A stretch of DNA of 7,918 nt from SURF-24 sp964537965 (GTDB lineage Bacteria > Bacteroidota > Ignavibacteria > Ignavibacteriales > SURF-24): NCBI GenBank assembly GCA_964537965.1, contig CAZIDB010000217.1:1-7918 (forward strand). Direction: 5' to 3'. The position numbers and the translations under genes were made by a program. A model generated the notes under the pieces. It was not told the origin of the DNA and searched no databases. It worked only from the letters and a program-made list of their open reading frames with translations. Of the stretch, positions 5,765 to 7,918 are shown in pieces (position 1 is the stretch's first letter; the number at the start of each line of letters is the position of its first letter).

Positions 5765-7918
5765 TTACTCGACTGATATTTCATCAACGAAAATCCAGGC
5801 TTTCTCTCCCGCGCCTTTATGCCACGCTGGGCACACACCAATGCTCTTTGCATTTACTCTGATATATCTGCCAGAAATATTTTTGGTTTCAGTCTCAAAA
5901 GATTTTACATGCGGCGTATTTTCATTTTGTGGTGAATCGTTTTTAATTTCACCAACAGAAACAAAATCCTTTCCATTATCGGAGATTGAATATGTAACTG
6001 ATTCCGGTAAGAATATAAATGAATTCACATCACTTAAGTAAGTTGAAGATATTTTTCCAATTTGTTTAATTGCACCAAGATCAATTACTACATCAGCATT
6101 ATTCCCATTATAACCCTGCCATTTACCATCATTAAAATTGATGCAGCCGTTAACACCATCAACTAAAGTTAAATTACCGGAACCTGCATACTTGTTATCA
6201 TATTGAGTCTTATACTCAATCGAATATTTTGCTTTGCTGAACACCACGCTTACCGGCAGGCTTCTTTTCTTATCGAGAGAAACTGCAATTGCTGTTATCT
6301 TTGCTGATGATGTTAAAAGGATTTCTCCGTTGTAAAATGCTGATTTTTCATCTGGGGTACTTCCGTCTAATGTAAAATAAATTTTTGCTCTCTTGGTATC
6401 GCAGGAGATTTTTACTTTCATTGTATCTTTAAATGATCCGCCATTCGGTTCGAAAGTAATTTCCGGCGGAGCTTTATAAATTCCAAGTGAAGAAAGAGTC
6501 GGATTAGTGCGGCTTTGATCAATTATAATTTTTATCCTGTCAGTGTAAACATCAGGAAAGCGCAGCAACCTTTTATAACCAACGGTTGTTCCTTTTGTAA
6601 ATGTCCGCCACAATTGTCCATCCCAGTAATCAAGATGAAATTTTTCAATACGCTGTCCTGCCATAATGTTTTCCTGCAGCATAATACAGTTAAACGTTCT
6701 TCCTTTTGTCATCTGAACTTCAATTGCTGCCTTGTTTACATTTTTATCTGTTGTCCAGAATGTCTGTATATCATCATCAAACAAATATTTTGCTTCATTG
6801 CCCACAACTTCATTGGAAACAATTGTCTTTGCATTCTTTGCAAAATTTTCTTTAAATGTTTCATCAAGCAGATAACGAAACCCCTGCAAGCTTTTAATAT
6901 CGTTATCATTAATCAGTCCGCATTTATCAGGAGGGACATTTAAAAGCAAAACTCCGTTTAATCCAACTGAGTTATAATAAATATCTGCAAGTTTGTAAGG
7001 AGATTTAACAAGTTCATCTTCATTCTGATGATAGAACCAGCCGGGGCGAATTGAAACATCTATTTCTGCGGGATACCAAACAAGTGATTTCGCATTCTGA
7101 ATTTTTTCCCCGCTGCCCAAATCTTCATCCATAAGATTGCGTGGAATGAAAGCGCCATCTCCTGCCTGTTGTTGTGAGCTTTCAGCAATTTCATTTTGAT
7201 TTGTACTCGTTCCCGGAAGGACACTCCATTCAGTCTGTCTTCCGTAACCTGATTCAGTCCCAACCCATCTTACATCAGGACCCATAACAGCAATTACCGC
7301 ATCCGGCTGAAGTTTTCGAATAAGTTTATAATATGATTGCCAGTCGTACTCTTGTTTTTTACCATTCGGTCCTTCACCATTTGCACCATCAAACCATACT
7401 TCTGACACTTCTCCGTAATTCGTTAAAAGCTCAGTTAATTGATTTATGAAATGTGTATTGTATTCAGTTGTACCGTAAGTTTTCTCATGCAGATCCCAGG
7501 GTGATAGATAAACTCCAAATTTAATACCGGCTTCTCTGCAGGTATTTGATAGATCTTTTACAATATCTCCTTTTCCATTTTGAAAAGGAGTTTTTGAAAG
7601 GTTGTAATCTGTAAATTTACTTGGCCACAAACAAAATCCGTCATGATGCTTTGCGGTTAAAATTATTAATTTGAATCCAGCATCTTTAAGAACGGATACC
7701 CACTGCTTAACATTTATTTCTACAGGGTTAAATTTTGAAATGTCTGTTTTATGCAATCCCCATTCCACATTATCAAAAGTATTTATACCGAAGTGTATGA
7801 ATGCTGTAAGCTCAAGTTTCTGCCATTCATATTGTCTTTCCGAAGGAATGACATAAGCTGCTTTCTCAATAATTTGTTCGGGAGTATCCTCAGGATTTAT
7901 AATGACATAATTCCCTTT
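5765..7918 (-). CDS. GH29 alpha-L-fucosidase with F5/8-type C modules, 5' end cut by window
   Basis: The product is predicted to remove terminal L-fucose from glycans by a retaining mechanism, probably outside the cytoplasm. The frame is open to base 7918 and shows 717 residues; the true start lies beyond the window. An apparent start at 7768 is a GTG inside the conserved stretch FIHFGINTFDNVEWG, so it is not the start. In the visible fragment, about 30-350 is the GH29 barrel: HHDGF at 91-95, nucleophile D177 in EVWFDGANG, and E222 in RWVGTESG. The 45-residue spacing matches, from memory, the D172/E217 pair of a Bifidobacterium GH29-B enzyme, favouring alpha-1,3/1,4-fucosidase. Residues about 365-490 form an F5/8-type C (discoidin) module. 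About 490-575 is a chitobiase-type C-terminal beta module (KIYFTLDGSTP), and about 580-717 is a second F5/8-type C/CBM32-like module, probably for glycan binding. The transporter follows after 50 bases. Confidence 0.95.
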   Translation of the reverse strand, partial: KGNYVIINPEDTPEQIIEKAAYVIPSERQYEWQKLELTAFIHFGINTFDNVEWGLHKTDISKFNPVEINVKQWVSVLKDAGFKLIILTAKHHDGFCLWPSKFTDYNLSKTPFQNGKGDIVKDLSNTCREAGIKFGVYLSPWDLHEKTYGTTEYNTHFINQLTELLTNYGEVSEVWFDGANGEGPNGKKQEYDWQSYYKLIRKLQPDAVIAVMGPDVRWVGTESGYGRQTEWSVLPGTSTNQNEIAESSQQQAGDGAFIPRNLMDEDLGSGEKIQNAKSLVWYPAEIDVSIRPGWFYHQNEDELVKSPYKLADIYYNSVGLNGVLLLNVPPDKCGLINDNDIKSLQGFRYLLDETFKENFAKNAKTIVSNEVVGNEAKYLFDDDIQTFWTTDKNVNKAAIEVQMTKGRTFNCIMLQENIMAGQRIEKFHLDYWDGQLWRTFTKGTTVGYKRLLRFPDVYTDRIKIIIDQSRTNPTLSSLGIYKAPPEITFEPNGGSFKDTMKVKISCDTKRAKIYFTLDGSTPDEKSAFYNGEILLTSSAKITAIAVSLDKKRSLPVSVVFSKAKYSIEYKTQYDNKYAGSGNLTLVDGVNGCINFNDGKWQGYNGNNADVVIDLGAIKQIGKISSTYLSDVNSFIFLPESVTYSISDNGKDFVSVGEIKNDSPQNENTPHVKSFETETKNISGRYIRVNAKSIGVCPAWHKGAGEKAWIFVDEISVE

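Noticed and set aside
6515..6943. 142-codon plus-strand open frame inside GH29
   Set aside because: It is Cys/Phe/Ile-rich antisense to the conserved GH29 and discoidin coding sequence and resembles no protein family.
7766..7768. Start codon of the GH29 gene at a GTG
   Set aside because: The reading frame stays open for 50 more codons to the window edge and encodes the conserved GH29 sequence FIHFGINTF, so the gene continues upstream.

Overview
The window is AT-rich, and all four genes it shows lie on the minus strand, so transcription runs from base 7918 towards base 1. In that order they are: a multidomain GH29 alpha-L-fucosidase (N-terminus beyond the right edge), an MFS sugar:H+ symporter-type transporter, a GH95-like protein that resembles the DUF5703 family, and a GH43 beta-xylosidase/arabinofuranosidase-type enzyme (last few residues beyond the left edge). 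The two enzymes with visible N-termini have classical signal peptides ending in Phe/Tyr-Ser-Gln. With the AT-rich composition and the lack of strong Shine-Dalgarno sites, this suggests a member of the Bacteroidota/Ignavibacteriota (FCB) group. The assignment is inferred from style, since no marker gene is present.

Layout: 5765-7918 GH29; 5715-5764 a 50-base gap holding one perfect palindrome and part of another; 4323-5714 transporter; 4165-4322 a short gap without a clear signal; 1873-4164 DUF5703/GH95-like protein; 1610-1872 the longest gap (263 bases), with an AT-rich perfect inverted repeat and a sigma70-like promoter facing the GH43 gene; 1-1609 GH43. There are no RNA genes, mobile elements or CRISPR arrays, and no SusC/SusD pair is visible.

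How the parts fit together (inference): this is a sugar-scavenging cluster. Exported enzymes trim fucose (GH29), pentoses (GH43) and an unknown residue (the DUF5703 protein) from a branched glycan of plant or algal type. The MFS porter then carries a released monosaccharide across the inner membrane. The least understood component is the DUF5703/GH95-like protein. It keeps the Glu and Asp positions expected of GH95 catalysis but appears to have lost one of the two Asn residues that assist the catalytic Asp, so its specificity may be new.
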